From Liopterus haemorrhoidalis (Eukaryota > Arthropoda > Insecta > Coleoptera > Dytiscidae), in NCBI GenBank assembly GCA_963971575.1, contig OZ020624.1:4655001-4719000 (forward strand): a stretch of DNA of 64,000 bases, read 5' to 3'. Both the position numbers and the translations under genes were made by a program. Numbering within the stretch: the first letter of the stretch is position 1; every line of letters begins with the position of its first letter. The notes beneath the pieces are model-generated. The model was not told the origin of the DNA. It saw nothing but the letters and a program-made list of their open reading frames with translations, and did not search any database. Of this stretch, positions 53,889 to 64,000 are shown one piece after another.

Positions 53889-55013
53889 GGGTGTATTCTG
53901 TAAGAAATGCGTTAAAATTAGCGTCAGGTTAATATTTTTATTTTAACTCCATGTCTAACGTCATTATCCAAAAATGCTATTCTGTAAGAGCATTTGTTAA
54001 GGTAAGCGTTAATACAATATTTGTTAACGCGAGGCGCTAACTCACCGTGTAGAGAGGCTAATATTAACTGCACGCACATGCGCTGTTACGTTGAATTTTA
54101 ACAGGAGTATTTATTTAGTCAAATGCCAAGAGAATCTTAACCTAATATTTCGGTGTTGAATTAAATATTCAGTGGCGAAATTTATTTTAAAAATGGAACA
54201 GAAATGTTTGGTCCTGTGATACTCATTATAACTGGTTTCCACAATGTATTAAAAAAATATATATAACTTTATTCAACTTTTGTTTAGTCAATTTATATAC
54301 TACATTGTATTATAACAGTTTATCTAATTTTTTAATAATATGTGAATTATATGTTCATTCTATTTTTAAAAAGGTGTTCGGTGATATTAATTATTAAATT
54401 TGATTTATTACGCTATTTCTACCCTGGAATAACACTGTTGTGATCGATCTCATCAATTGTTTCTTCAAATAAAACACAATTAAAATGTACTGCGATATTT
54501 TGAAACACGGCGGAGGCATAAGTGAAATTTTGTAGCTTTCAGAGGATTATAATTTTAAGTTCTGTGTCTCAACAAAAACCAAAACTGCTCTCCAATACTC
54601 CATTTACTTCCTTTCTATACAATTACTTGAACTTGCGTCTGGGTTACTTGTATAACAAAAATTATGAAGCGTCATTCTTATCTCTACTGTAAAGAATTCA
54701 CTTTAAAAAGTAATAGAAAGTTGATTAATATTCCTACCGTCTTGTGTTTTATTCATTTTTTTCTTTTAATAACATGACATTTACTTAAATAGGATCAGCC
54801 ATTTTTGCAAACTAAACACTAGCGTTAACTTTTAAAGCCACCGTTTCGGTAGGCGCTTATTGTAGAACGTTAACTGGCTATTTTAACGCCGCCGCGCTAT
54901 AATTTTAACACATATATGTTTAGCGAATAGCATTTAGGTTAAAAATGGTGTTAAAAAAATTAACGTCATTTTCTGACGCTAAGATTTTAACATCATGCTT
55001 AGAGAATAGACCC
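53889..55013. mobile_element. TIR element D, complete, non-autonomous (~1.1 kb)
   Basis: Left end GGGTGTATTCTGTAAGAAAT and right end, inverted, GGGTCTATTCTCTAAGCATG. The match continues with GTTAAAAT(C)TTAGCGTCAG to about 44 bp. The interior is shared with the split copy at 23069-24285. No coding, no clear target duplication. TIR style suggests a PIF/Harbinger or related family (inference). Confidence 0.75.
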
Positions 55014-55233
55014 GCATGTGAGTCAGTTTTGAGAAAAGGCGGTTTTTAGTGTGAATATGTGCTGCAAATATAGACTTTAGGGTTTGCTTTCATAAAGATG
55101 TTTTATGTTCAGATATTCGTATGTTGAAGCTGCGTCCCGTTTGACCAATATACGCCCTATTGCAAGTGTTACCTGTCAAACTATAAACACCACAACGATC
55201 CAATCTTTCCATTTCGTCTTTATTGTTTACCAA
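55014..55233 (-). pseudogene. Penelope-like element GIY-YIG endonuclease fragment
   Basis: The minus strand reads NNKDEMERLDRCGVYSLTGN, then TCNRAYIGQTGRSFNIRISE and HKTSL, a stop, KQTLKSIFAAHIHTKN. GVYSL and AYIGQT with the following R are the GIY-YIG nuclease signature as found at the C-terminus of Penelope-like retroelements. The reverse transcriptase is absent. One in-frame stop. Cut by element D on one side and next to a mariner-type TIR on the other. Confidence 0.78.
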
Positions 55234-55234
55234 G

Positions 55235-55272
55235 TATGTTTTTGTAAAAACTTAAAAGGTAACTCTCGTAAC
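55235..55272. repeat. Solo mariner terminal sequence
   Basis: TTTTTGTAAAAACTTAAAAG then GTAACTCTCGTA matches the TIR of the 16214/25946 mariner family, with no element body attached. A similar solo end is at 60495-60512 (AAAGGTAACCCTCGTA). Confidence 0.6.
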
Positions 55273-55300
55273 TAATTCTAGAATTGTAAACGAAGCTTAA

Positions 55301-56055
55301 GGCGGCGCACAACCCTATAGTTCTCAGTTGTTTCTTATACAAAACTAATAATCGGAAATAAAATTAATAACAATCTATATATCAAAATTTGCAGCGAATT
55401 TTTATCTATCTAATAGGATATTTTAAATTGTAGAAAAAACTGTTATGTAATTGTAATTAAGCAAATTGCATAAAGGACGCCATCTTGTAAACCAATCGAC
55501 GCATATTTGCGTACTATGCGGAAAATTGTAGCTTAAGTTTCATTCTACAAAAAAGTTTTTAGCTATTTTGTTCTATTGTGAAAACTACTTATAGTTATTG
55601 TAGTTGGTAGTCTATATTTGCCGCCATCTTGAATCTGCCGAGGTTCAAAATAGGTGTTACGGGTAAAAATGATTTGATTTTTGTGAAGAATACGTGTATC
55701 AAGTGGCATTCCATTATCATCAAGTATAATATTTTTCGACGAGAGTTCTAAACTATAAGTAATCAAGTCGAAAAAAATGTTGACGTATTATTTGAACATT
55801 TCTACACAAAACTATATAAATGTAAAAGTTATTTGAAACCCATAAATAGATTTAAAAAATTACAGAACAATGTTGCTGATGTCAATTATTAAGTTATTGA
55901 GCGATAATATGTTTGCAATAAATGTTTCTACAATTAAAAATATCCTATTAGATAGATAAAAATTCGGTGCAAAATTTGATGTATAGATACTAATTTTATT
56001 TCAGATTGTTAGTTTTGTATAAGAAATTGGTAACCTCTGGAGGTTATACGCAGCC
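55301..56055. mobile_element. Long-TIR foldback element with TTAA flanks
   Basis: TTAA at 55297-55300 and 56056-56059. Ends GGCGGCGCACAACC and, inverted, GGCTGCGTATAACC. Inverted arms of about 140 bp share TTTCTTATACAAAACTAA and TATCTATCTAATAGGATATT. No coding. A TTAA target suggests a piggyBac-type or related helper (inference). Confidence 0.8.
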
Positions 56056-56212
56056 TTAAAGGTTAAAGGAAAATTACATTTTAATAGAAACTATCTGGTA
56101 GTGATTTCCTGGATTCATCAAGTACCTATATAAACTTATCCATTAACCCGATTCTGTTTTCATTTGTTGACAATGGTGAACTGAATTAAAATTAATTAAA
56201 CCACGCAATTAG

Positions 56213-58775
56213 ATAGGAAAAGATAAATTGTTTCCAGTCATATTAAACTCAAAAATCACAGATCACAGCCCTACTCTCTTGCAAATAAATATTAATAATA
56301 ATAATACAAAGGCTAATTCAAATTTTTCTAACAACTTATACATTAACTCTAAAATAAATTTCAATTGCTTAAATAATAAATTACAAGATCAAAACTGGGA
56401 TCAAGTATTGCGTGGTGACATAGATGATATCGTAGATAATTTCACTAATACAATTAATTTAAATATTAGTACTTGCTCGACCAAAATACATAATAAATTA
56501 AATAAAAAAAGGAAACCATGGATAAGTCAAGGTATTATAAAATCAATTATTATAAGAGATCGACTATACAAACAACACCTTATATTCCCAAATAATCAAA
56601 AAATCAAAGAATGTTATGTCATTTATAAAAATAAAATTACAATATTAATAAAACAAGCAAAAAATAGTTATTACCGAGAAAAAATAATGAATAATATACA
56701 AAACACGAAAAAATTATGGCAATTAGCCAATGAATCACTAAATAAAAAAATTAAAAATGATTCTAATATTGACAGAATTGATATGAATGGTTCTATTATA
56801 GACTGTAAAAAAACAATGGCTGATCAGTTCAACAAACACTTCGTAAATGTTGCAGAGTTTTTATCTAAGAATATTACAAAAAACCTTACAAGTCAATCCG
56901 CAATGTTGCATTCAATCCCACGCAATACTTCCTCACTGTTTTTATCGCCGACCGATGTAGCAGAAATTAAACAAATTACACGCGATTTAAAAAATAAAAA
57001 ATCCGCTGGATACGATGGCATTACCACTGAAATATTAAAAAATATAATAAATTCAATAGCATACCCAATAGTAGAGATTTTTAATGTTTGTTTAGAAAAG
57101 GGCTACTTTCCTAAAAAATTCAAAATAGCTATAGTAAAACCAGTATTTAAAGGTGGAGAACAGGAAAAAATCAATAATTATAGGCCAATTTCTTTAATCA
57201 GCAACATCGCAAAACTGTTTGAAAAAGTTATTAAAAAAAGATTGTTAGATTTCCTCACAAAATTTGATATATTATCACAAAAACAATTTGGTTTTACTAA
57301 AAATAAAAGTGCCGAAGATGCTATTTCTAAATTGGCCGAGCTTGTCTATTCGGGTTTGGATAGGTCGTTACCATGCTCCGCCATTTTTCTGGATTTAGCC
57401 AAAGCTTTCGACACCGTCGATCATTCACTCTTGTTATCGAAACTCGAAATTCATGGTGTAAGAGGCGTTCCACTAAATTTTTTTAGTAGTTATTTGAAAA
57501 ATAGAGAACAAATGGTAATGATTGACGGGGTTTTGAGCGAAAAAGAATATATTAAATGTGGTGTGCCACAAGGAACAGTGCTTGGACCTGTATTGTTTTT
57601 AATTTATATCAATGATTTATTAAATATAAAAGAAATAAAAGGTAAATTAATCTCATATGCGGACGACACTGTTCTTATTACGGAGTCATCATCGTGGACT
57701 GAAAATCGAGAAATGGCGGAGCATGACTTGCGGATTATTAAATCCTGGTTAGACGATAATATTTTAACACTGAATGTAGAAAAAACACAGTTTATCCCAT
57801 TTTCGATTTATAAGAACACACAACCAACATACGATTATATAGTACTTCATGAGAATACTTGTCAGATTGTTAATTGTGTCTGTAATAAAATAAAAAAGCA
57901 AACTACTACAAAATACTTGGGCGTCATCATAGATACACATTTACGCTGGCAACCACACATAGATAAACTTAATAACAATCTCCGAAAAACATTTTATGTT
58001 TTTAAAAAATTAAGGGATATTATGCCACTGAACGTTTTGTATACATTCTATTATGCATTGGTTGAATCGTTATTATCATATGGTCTAATAGCTTGGGGTG
58101 GTGCATCGGAATGTTATATAAATAAAATAAAAACAACGCAAAAAATAATATTAAAAATTATGCACAAAAAAGGTAAACAATATTCATCTAAACAGCTATT
58201 TTTAGATAGTAAAGTCTTAAGCATTCCGAAATTATATATTTATTCGATATTAAAATTTATAAATAAAAACCCGACTATTGTTAATAAACTGAACCATTCT
58301 TACACTACAAGGTTTAAAAACTTAGCAGCAAATCATAAAACTTGTAAAACTTTTGGTCAACGCTGCTTTATATATTTCGTGCCCAAAGTATATAATAATT
58401 TCAATCAGTATATACATATAAACCGAATAAATTTGCATGAAAGAAATTATTGTAAATATGCAAAAGACTACTGTATTAATTTGAGTAATACAGAGTCTGA
58501 AAGTATCTTGGGTTGAATGTATTTATGTGTTTATTGTATTTATGTAAAATATAGTATTAGGAATTGAAATTAGTGTAGGCGCACTTATGTATGGATTTAT
58601 ATTGATTTTCACTCTAACTTCAAAAATGTACTTCAAGGAATAACCACGCACAGACTGGTAGCAGTCTATTGTGGTATTTATCTTTATTTTAGTGTTAAGT
58701 AACTAGTGTACAGACTATATGTAAATATGTATTTAAACTTAATAGTGAAATAAATTATTATTATTAATTATTAAT
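56213..58775 (+). mobile_element. 5'-truncated LINE with intact reverse-transcriptase ORF
   Basis: The body begins in the last part of an endonuclease domain and ends 58745-58775 in an ATT-repeat tail (AAATTATTATTATTAATTAT), the same type of tail as the relic at 24318. No target duplication was identified. The 3' UTR is about 230 bp. Confidence 0.88.
56228..58516 (+). CDS. LINE pol protein: endonuclease tail and reverse transcriptase (CR1/L2/Jockey-like)
   Basis: Open for 762 codons with no stop. There is no ATG at its head; the frame continues upstream to a stop at 56210-56212, so the true N-terminus is lost. Residues 1-20 (KITDHSPTLLQI) match the end of an APE-type endonuclease. RT landmarks: LKNKKSAGYDGI (about 254-265), PISLISNIAKLFEKVI, KQFGFTKNKSAEDAI, motif A AIFLDLAKAFDTVDH (about 385-399), motif B GVPQGTVLGPVLFLIYINDL (about 445), catalytic YADD (about 477-480), LTLNVEKTQF and KYLGVIIDTHLRW. 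The C-terminal SLLSYGLIAWGG block is retained. The frame is much better preserved than the other LINE relics, so insertion is recent. Without its 5' part it should be unable to retrotranspose alone. Confidence 0.93.
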   Translation: MFPVILNSKITDHSPTLLQININNNNTKANSNFSNNLYINSKINFNCLNNKLQDQNWDQVLRGDIDDIVDNFTNTINLNISTCSTKIHNKLNKKRKPWISQGIIKSIIIRDRLYKQHLIFPNNQKIKECYVIYKNKITILIKQAKNSYYREKIMNNIQNTKKLWQLANESLNKKIKNDSNIDRIDMNGSIIDCKKTMADQFNKHFVNVAEFLSKNITKNLTSQSAMLHSIPRNTSSLFLSPTDVAEIKQITRDLKNKKSAGYDGITTEILKNIINSIAYPIVEIFNVCLEKGYFPKKFKIAIVKPVFKGGEQEKINNYRPISLISNIAKLFEKVIKKRLLDFLTKFDILSQKQFGFTKNKSAEDAISKLAELVYSGLDRSLPCSAIFLDLAKAFDTVDHSLLLSKLEIHGVRGVPLNFFSSYLKNREQMVMIDGVLSEKEYIKCGVPQGTVLGPVLFLIYINDLLNIKEIKGKLISYADDTVLITESSSWTENREMAEHDLRIIKSWLDDNILTLNVEKTQFIPFSIYKNTQPTYDYIVLHENTCQIVNCVCNKIKKQTTTKYLGVIIDTHLRWQPHIDKLNNNLRKTFYVFKKLRDIMPLNVLYTFYYALVESLLSYGLIAWGGASECYINKIKTTQKIILKIMHKKGKQYSSKQLFLDSKVLSIPKLYIYSILKFINKNPTIVNKLNHSYTTRFKNLAANHKTCKTFGQRCFIYFVPKVYNNFNQYIHINRINLHERNYCKYAKDYCINLSNTESESILG

Positions 58776-59090
58776 TTACTTAGCTTTTTGTCCTTTCCAA
58801 ACCCCTCAGTACGTCCCTGTGACCGAGTAGCGGCCTACAGACCGCATTGCTTCAATTATTTATCTGTTTTTAATTAGGAAATCTATGAATAATTTGTTAA
58901 GCGTAAACGTTCCCAGAGAGGGAACTAACAAAAAGAACAAAAAATTAGGAAACAACTTTAATATTTGAATACACGGGTTAACAACAAAGTGATTTAACAA
59001 TTGAAACATTTATATGAAGACAGGGATTTAACAGCAGAGTCAATTCCACAGCTTACAAATATATCATAAAAAACTAAAAATATATACAGT
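58776..59090. other. No recognisable feature
   Basis: AT-rich DNA; nothing recognised. Confidence 0.4.
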
Positions 59091-59092
59091 CG

Positions 59093-59189
59093 ATTCCGCT
59101 TAATCGGGACACATCGGGACTAGTACGTTTTGTCCCGATTAAGCGGCTGGCCCAATTATTCGGAGTTCCACAAAAATTACCGGATTAGT
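59093..59189 (+). repeat. pogo/Tigger-like terminal fragment
   Basis: CAGTCGATTCCGCTTAATCG resembles pogo-type ends (CAGT...CGCTTA). CCGCTTAATCGGGACA reappears inverted at about 59128-59144, forming a 16 bp stem. The remainder is cut by A5. Confidence 0.5.
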
Positions 59190-60112
59190 GTTTTTAGGTT
59201 TTTGTAGGTATTACCAAAAAACCCTTATACCTTCATTTTGTCGTCTGTCTGTCTGTCTGTCTGTTCGGTAAAAATTGTAGCCAAACGGCTAAACCTAGAG
59301 AGTTGAAATTTGGCATGCATATACAACTCTTTGACCCGCACATAGGAAAAATACTAAAACATCTAAAAAACATACCTCCCTAAAAATATAAACAAATATG
59401 TGCTCATCGAAAACAAAAATATTTTTTTAAATTTTGATTAGGGTATCAAATGAAAGCCCTTAGTACGTGGATTAACGATCAAATTTTTATTTTTGCAAAA
59501 TAAATTATTTTGATGCGATTTTTGCCAAAATTGTGCAAAAAAAATTTTGTCCCACACCCTGTAGCCCAGATGGTTTAAACTAAAAATCTAAAAAAATTCT
59601 AAGTAATGTATATTGGTGTGAACCGAAATAGTACAACAGGAATTTTTGATCAGATTATGTTTTCGGAAAATAACGCATTTTTTGTGGTTTTTGGTTCACA
59701 AAGTACAAAAGTTATACCAATGTAAGACACTCACATGCAAGGCGTACGATAGCGCAATGGGTTAGATCACTGGTGTCGTAAGCTTTTAACGAAGGGTTTC
59801 GAGTTCGAGTACGGAGTGAATTTTATATTTTGTTTTTTTTTTTTTGCATTTTTAATTATGTTGAAATTATTTTGTCAAAATTATAGTTATATTTTGACAA
59901 ATATTGTATTTAATTTTTAAGAGCGTAAATTTAATAACCAGTCTTATTATATGATTAACAGACGATTAATTATTTTAAAAATATCGTTCATTTTGCCGTG
60001 ATTACTACAAAGTAAAATTTGTCCTACACACTCAGCATACCGCCTTCACTTATTATATACCTGCGAAACCCTGAAATGTGTGAATATTCACACTTCACAT
60101 CAATTTTTTGAT
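59190..60112 (+). mobile_element. Helentron-like non-autonomous element, family A, copy A5
   Basis: The only family A copy in forward orientation: 5' end TTTTTAGGTTTTTGTAGGTA at 59190, (GTCT)n at 59241-59265, 3' subterminal ATACCTGCGAAACCCT at 60056, palindrome GTGTGAATATTCACAC at 60078-60093, and 3' end ATCAATTTTTT. Interior most like A2 and A3, with the same tRNA-like module. Confidence 0.8.
59741..59820 (+). other. tRNA-like module inside copy A5
   Basis: GATAGCGCAATGGGTTAGAT (A-box-like), GGTGTCGTAAGC (anticodon-arm-like) and GGGTTTCGAGTTCGAGTACG (B-box-like). Same origin as the A2 and A3 modules. Confidence 0.55.
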
Positions 60113-60251
60113 AAGTATTTTATTTAATAAATTGCATAAAAATAAAACAACTCACAAAATTATTCGTAGATATGTATACATATTTAAAAAATATATACGT
60201 AATACATCAAATGCTTTCAAATGTGTATTAAATTGTAAATATCAGTGAGTC

Positions 60252-60512
60252 ACTACCAGAGCCGCAGTAAGAGGGGGCAGAGGGGGCAACGGCCCTGGGC
60301 GCACTAAGGAAAAGGGCGTTGACGGGCTTGACTAAGGAAAAACAAATTAAATTATTAATTTTTAATTTGTTATTTTATATCGTGACTATTAACTAAGCTC
60401 TGATGAAGATTTAAATTAAATCGAAACGTAAGCGAATTTAATAAATTTGTTTTTATTTTCTGACTGGCCCGAATCCCATTACCTTCAACTATAATAAAAG
60501 GTAACCCTCGTA
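60252..60512 (+). repeat. Mixed TE scraps: hAT-like end, hammerhead-like core, mariner TIR
   Basis: 60252-60330 has CAGAGCCGCAGTAAGAGGGG and GCCCTGGGCGC, hAT-like but without a partner. 60400-60433 reads CTGATGA, a 6 bp stem GATTTA/TAAATC with AAT loop, then GAAACG. 60495-60512 is AAAGGTAACCCTCGTA, a mariner-family end. No coding. Confidence 0.45.
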
Positions 60513-60689
60513 TTTATAGATCTACTTGATGTTTTCCAATTTAACCTCTTTCTTATCTCTTATAATAAAGAAATTAGCAATGCTAAACAGTTTCTAAAAA
60601 TACTCTGTATAACAGCAATCAATGTTTTTGCGTACCTGTTAGACTTTTCCGCGAACCAGCAGTTGACAACCACTGTTCTAGGCTACAGG

Positions 60690-61490
60690 TCTGAAATATT
60701 TTAAATAAATTGCTTGTATCCAGGTTACATTTTTCAGTGTTGTATATGATTTTTCAGTAAATTTCGTTGAAAAACCCTGGTATCATTCCGAACCATTTTC
60801 AGTTATTCATATTTCTTTTCATCTTTCATCCCTATTTCTATATATTTTATCCGGTTATGTTGTTTCTCGCTTTCCTTACGACGCTTTGATCACAGACTCA
60901 AACCACTTACCCTCTGTTACAACCCACACAAGCCTAAATATAAATTTTATTTTCACATTGTAATATTTTCTCTTGCGGAAAAATGTATTTTCATTATTCT
61001 CTCTGTCTTATTATATGACATATTACGATAATTGGATTTCAATATGGAATTATTAATAACAAAATTTAGATTCTGTTGTTAAATTTAGAATCGTTATTTA
61101 ATTATTAAAGGAAATAAGACGTGTGTTGAAGATGAAAGAGGACAAGGAATGGTAAAGATTTTCTTTCCCTCCTTCATATATTAGATGTACAAATTATTTC
61201 GTTGAATTTTGGAAGTAATTTTTGAGCAAATAAACGAGTAAATAAACGCGTAAATAAACCTTTTATTTTCGAGAAAATATTACATTTGTTTTTTTGGGTT
61301 CGAGGGAAGGGCTCAAACCTATGAGCCGTTATTGTTTGCAATCTACTTGAAATAGCATGAGTTTGGAAAAAGACAGAAGGGCACGGGACAGGAAAGCTTT
61401 GACCAATAAACAAGCAGACAAAGTGATCGTCAAGTGTATTTCTCAACAGTTTTGATACATAGTAATTGTCAAAGTATTGTAACATGACTT
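60690..61490. other. No confident feature
   Basis: AT-rich DNA. GTTGACAACCACTG near 60662 just upstream resembles a hAT end without partner. Minus-strand short ORFs have no recognisable content. Confidence 0.4.
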
Positions 61491-61496
61491 GGTCTA

Positions 61497-61766
<270 letters not shown>

Positions 61767-61785
61767 TTAATTCGAGGTTTTCTAA

Positions 61786-63043
61786 TTTTTATCGACCGCC
61801 AACATATATTAACCGGTATTGTGATCATACCGATTTTGACATTTTAAATTCTTGGAATTCTCACATCTTATTTTGTCTAGAAAAAAAATAGTGTTTGGTC
61901 CGTAATGACCTAAAATTATTAAGAAAAAATTTGAATTTTTTTTTTTTTTTTCGTTTTATCAAAAAATGTCTCAAATAAAAGGTGTTGGTTATTGCTTTTA
62001 TAGCAAATTTTGTTCAATAATTTTTTTCGAAATATTTTTCTGTTGTGAAATATTCACAAAAATATCGGTATTGTGATCATACCGATTTTGACATTTCGAG
62101 ATTTCGATGGATCTCCACGAATTGAGGTCCCTACATAACGTTTTGACTATTTTTAGCATGATGTCTGTCTGTCTGTCTGTCCATCCGTCTGTGTGTGTAC
62201 ACGTGCAGAGCAAATTCGGCTAAAAGTATTTTTATGAAACTTCACATTTAAGCTTTTGACACGAGTTGATCAACTTTTGGTAAAAATCAGTTGACTATAA
62301 ATGGGAGTTTACCCGTGTCGATTTTAAGATTTTTGCGAATATTTAGCAACAGAAAAATATTTCGAAAAAATTATTTAACAAAAGTTGCTATAAAAGCAAT
62401 AACTAACAACTTTTTTTTGAGACATTTTTTGATAAAATGAAGCATTTATGAAACATTTTTCGAAATTTTTTCTAAGTATCTATTTTTTCATACTTATGCC
62501 GGGTGAATTATTTAAGGAGCAACATATATGTTTCACATATAATGTTAATGAAGTGAGTTATTTCAAAAGCAACATAGCCATAAAACAAATGCTTATCGTA
62601 TCCATAGAAAAGACAAAATATTAGTTTTTTTTAAATATTTTTTGGACTTAGCTACTAAGGACATTATTATTTTTGTTTGTATGTAAATATAAACAAACTA
62701 ATAAATATTCATTTATTGTTTCTAATTTACTATTTTTTAGCCGTCTAGGAACTTTATCATGTCAAATAACTTTTATATCTAATCACCATTGCATATCTGT
62801 TACCATGGATATGAGCTTGCTTTCATAATTTGCTATGTTGCAAATGAAATTACTCACTTCATTAACATTATATGTGAAACATGTATGTTGTTCCTTAAAT
62901 AATTCACCCGGTATGTATGTAATGGTCATGATAAATAATATCTCTGTTAGAAAATATTAGGCTAAGTTATTTCTACTTTGCTGCTAGAATGTATTTTATA
63001 CAAGTAATTTGTGATGGCGGTCGGTCCTGTGGTGGCCACAGCT
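61786..63043 (+). mobile_element. Helentron-like family B, rearranged copy B9
   Basis: Starts TTTTTATCGACCGCCAACAT. After ~60 bp of 5' end there is an inserted inverted unit of the 36 kb tandem repeat (61846-61935), then reversed-order family B interior, then a second family B 5' segment (from about 62063) with GTCT microsatellite (62162-62182), interior and the 3' hairpin end CTGTGGTGGCCACAG at 63026-63040. A MITE interrupts it at 62499. Confidence 0.78.
62499..62911. mobile_element. Long-TIR foldback MITE (TATG duplication)
   Basis: Arms begin CCGGGTGAATTATTTAAGGA and extend about 80 bp (CATATAATGTTAATGAAGTG shared). TATG at 62495-62498 and 62912-62915. Inserted at the ACTTATATGTAA site of family B. 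No coding. Confidence 0.85.
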
Positions 63044-63049
63044 TTTTTT

Positions 63050-63310
63050 TATAATATAATTCACAGAGGCGATAAGGGCCACCGTCTATGTTAGCTAACT
63101 CTGTGCAAAATTCATGTGATCGCCTTTCTAGAATCGAACCCCAGTCTAAGTGCAAGCTTTCATAGGATCGTTCCTTACTAGTAGGATTCTGCTAGAATCG
63201 ACCCCAAATGCCGCCCCTTTGTTGAGCTGCCCGCATGCGGTATACACTTTTATTTTTATTAATTTGGACTACACAACAGGACATCGTTCTAATTACAGCG
63301 CAGCACTAAT
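63050..63310. other. Unresolved; weak tRNA-like motif
   Basis: The minus strand has GGGGTTCGATTCTAG near 63130, B-box-like, but no convincing A box. Nothing else recognised. Confidence 0.3.
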
Positions 63311-63316
63311 AATAAT

Positions 63317-63860
63317 ACGAGAGATGTTTCCAAAGTTCTGGGAATTTAGCTATAATTTTGTTAATTTTCATCAATATTACAATGTAGTTTTTCAATATAA
63401 TCTCCATTTAACTGAATACATTTATTCCAACGATAAACTAATTTTTTTAAGCCGTCCTCAAAGAACTTTTCTATTGAGTTTCTGTTCTGGTCCCAACAGC
63501 CTTGGCACCCAGCGCGGTGAAACCTTGCTAACGCCCAAACAATCATGCAAAATGTCATGAACTTGTGGTGTACCTATCCCTAGGCGCACACTAATTTGAC
63601 GAATAGTCATTCGCCTGTCCTCTTTCAGTAGGTCTTCGACGGCAGTAATATTTCTTGCATTTACCGACGTGCTTGGGCGCCCACAGCGTGGATCGTCTTC
63701 TAGTGATGTTCTACTGGTTTTAAAACGATCGATCCACCGATAAACAGTACTTTTGGATTCTGCAGACTAACCAAATACTCCTTGCAGCCGCTGAATAATT
63801 TCTGAGGTTTTCACACCTTCTTTCCACCTTCTTTGAGATTTTGCTGCGTTTTCCATGGTT
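63317..63860 (-). pseudogene. mariner relic: DNA-binding domain joined to C-terminus
   Basis: The minus strand from about 63856 reads MENAAKSQRRWKEGVKTSEI, IQRLQGVFG, a stop, STVYRWIDRFKTSRTSLEDD, CGRPSTSVNARNITAVEDLL, KEDRRMTIRQISVRLGIGTP and KVSPRWVPRLLGPE. Both HTH motifs of a mariner transposase are present. It then jumps directly to NRNSIEKFFEDGLKKLVYRW, the C-terminus, so the catalytic domain with all three Asp residues has been deleted. One stop. The 3' end is near ATACGAGAGATGTTTCC at 63316. Confidence 0.8.
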
Positions 63861-64000
63861 ACAAAAACAGTGCTATGAAAACGCGTCTATATCAGTCGAA
63901 CACCTAAATCAGACTGAACAATATTGCACTAGATAGTTGCATAAACATGCCAAGACTTGTCTGGCACCAATAACATTGCCTATAAGTTCTGCGTAATTTA

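Noticed and set aside
59741..59820. Working tRNA gene
   Set aside because: A- and B-box-like motifs are present, but anticodon and T stems do not pair and related copies occur in A2 and A3. It is treated as a tRNA-derived module.
61174..61485. 103-codon minus-strand ORF as a host gene
   Set aside because: No recognisable domain, low-complexity composition, and it runs towards the microsatellite of B8; nothing supports coding.

Overview
This 64 kb window is AT-rich eukaryotic DNA with no convincing host protein-coding gene. Almost everything recognisable is a transposable element (TE), a TE relic or a short tandem repeat. The mix (mariner, Tc1-like and DD41D transposons, hAT and PIF/Harbinger elements, Helentron-type non-autonomous elements with (GTCY)n cores, LINE reverse transcriptases with ATT-repeat tails, tRNA-derived SINEs) points to an arthropod, most likely an insect. 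The species cannot be named from the sequence, and that assignment is inference.

Layout. 0-9 kb: LINE relic, Helentron-like copy A1, a hAT copy with a broken transposase, a Tc1-like transposase relic split by an apparent intron that holds Helentron-like copy A2, a CCTCAAGG-rich inverted-repeat element, an inverted SINE pair, and a 0.9 kb TIR element. 9-18 kb: Helentron-like copies A3, B1 and B2; a hAT-like element holding a minisatellite, a foldback element and B2, with a SINE inside B2; a DD41D deletion derivative; a mariner with two 5' ends. 18-32 kb: the MITE derived from F1, K MITEs, DD41D copy E1, B3 and B4 (B4 with an unoccupied paralogous site at 54.2 kb), a LINE 3' relic, and mariners broken by a hAT MITE and by a Harbinger element. 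32-49 kb: a hAT shell holding a mariner piece and A4, a Tc1/mariner-superfamily element (F1), tandem repeats of about 148 bp, a tandem stack of Helentron 3' ends, DD41D copies E2, E3 (intact ORF) and E4, a hAT relic, and a tandem Helentron array. 49-64 kb: mariner relic, Helentron C nested in B7, a 1.1 kb TIR element, a Penelope-like GIY-YIG relic, a TTAA-flanked foldback element, a 762-codon LINE ORF with intact reverse-transcriptase motifs, A5, B8, B9 and a mariner relic.

Two backgrounds tie the window together. First, at least three non-autonomous families (A, B, C) share one architecture: an inverted repeat at the 5' end, then a (GTCY)n-type microsatellite, then a subterminal inverted repeat and (clearly in A and B) a palindrome near the 3' end. 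This is the Helentron/HINE/DINE-1 plan. Family A copies also carry tRNA-like modules that differ between copies at the same internal site. Second, an ~80 bp module (G repeat; ACTGGTGAAGACGTTCTACT core) recurs as single units and short arrays from about 18 to 48.5 kb, and several TA-targeting transposons sit inside or beside it.

The only long open frames that look potentially functional are the DD41D transposase of E3 (41616-42743) and the LINE reverse transcriptase (56228-58516, 5' truncated). All sequence reading was done by eye; no database search was possible.
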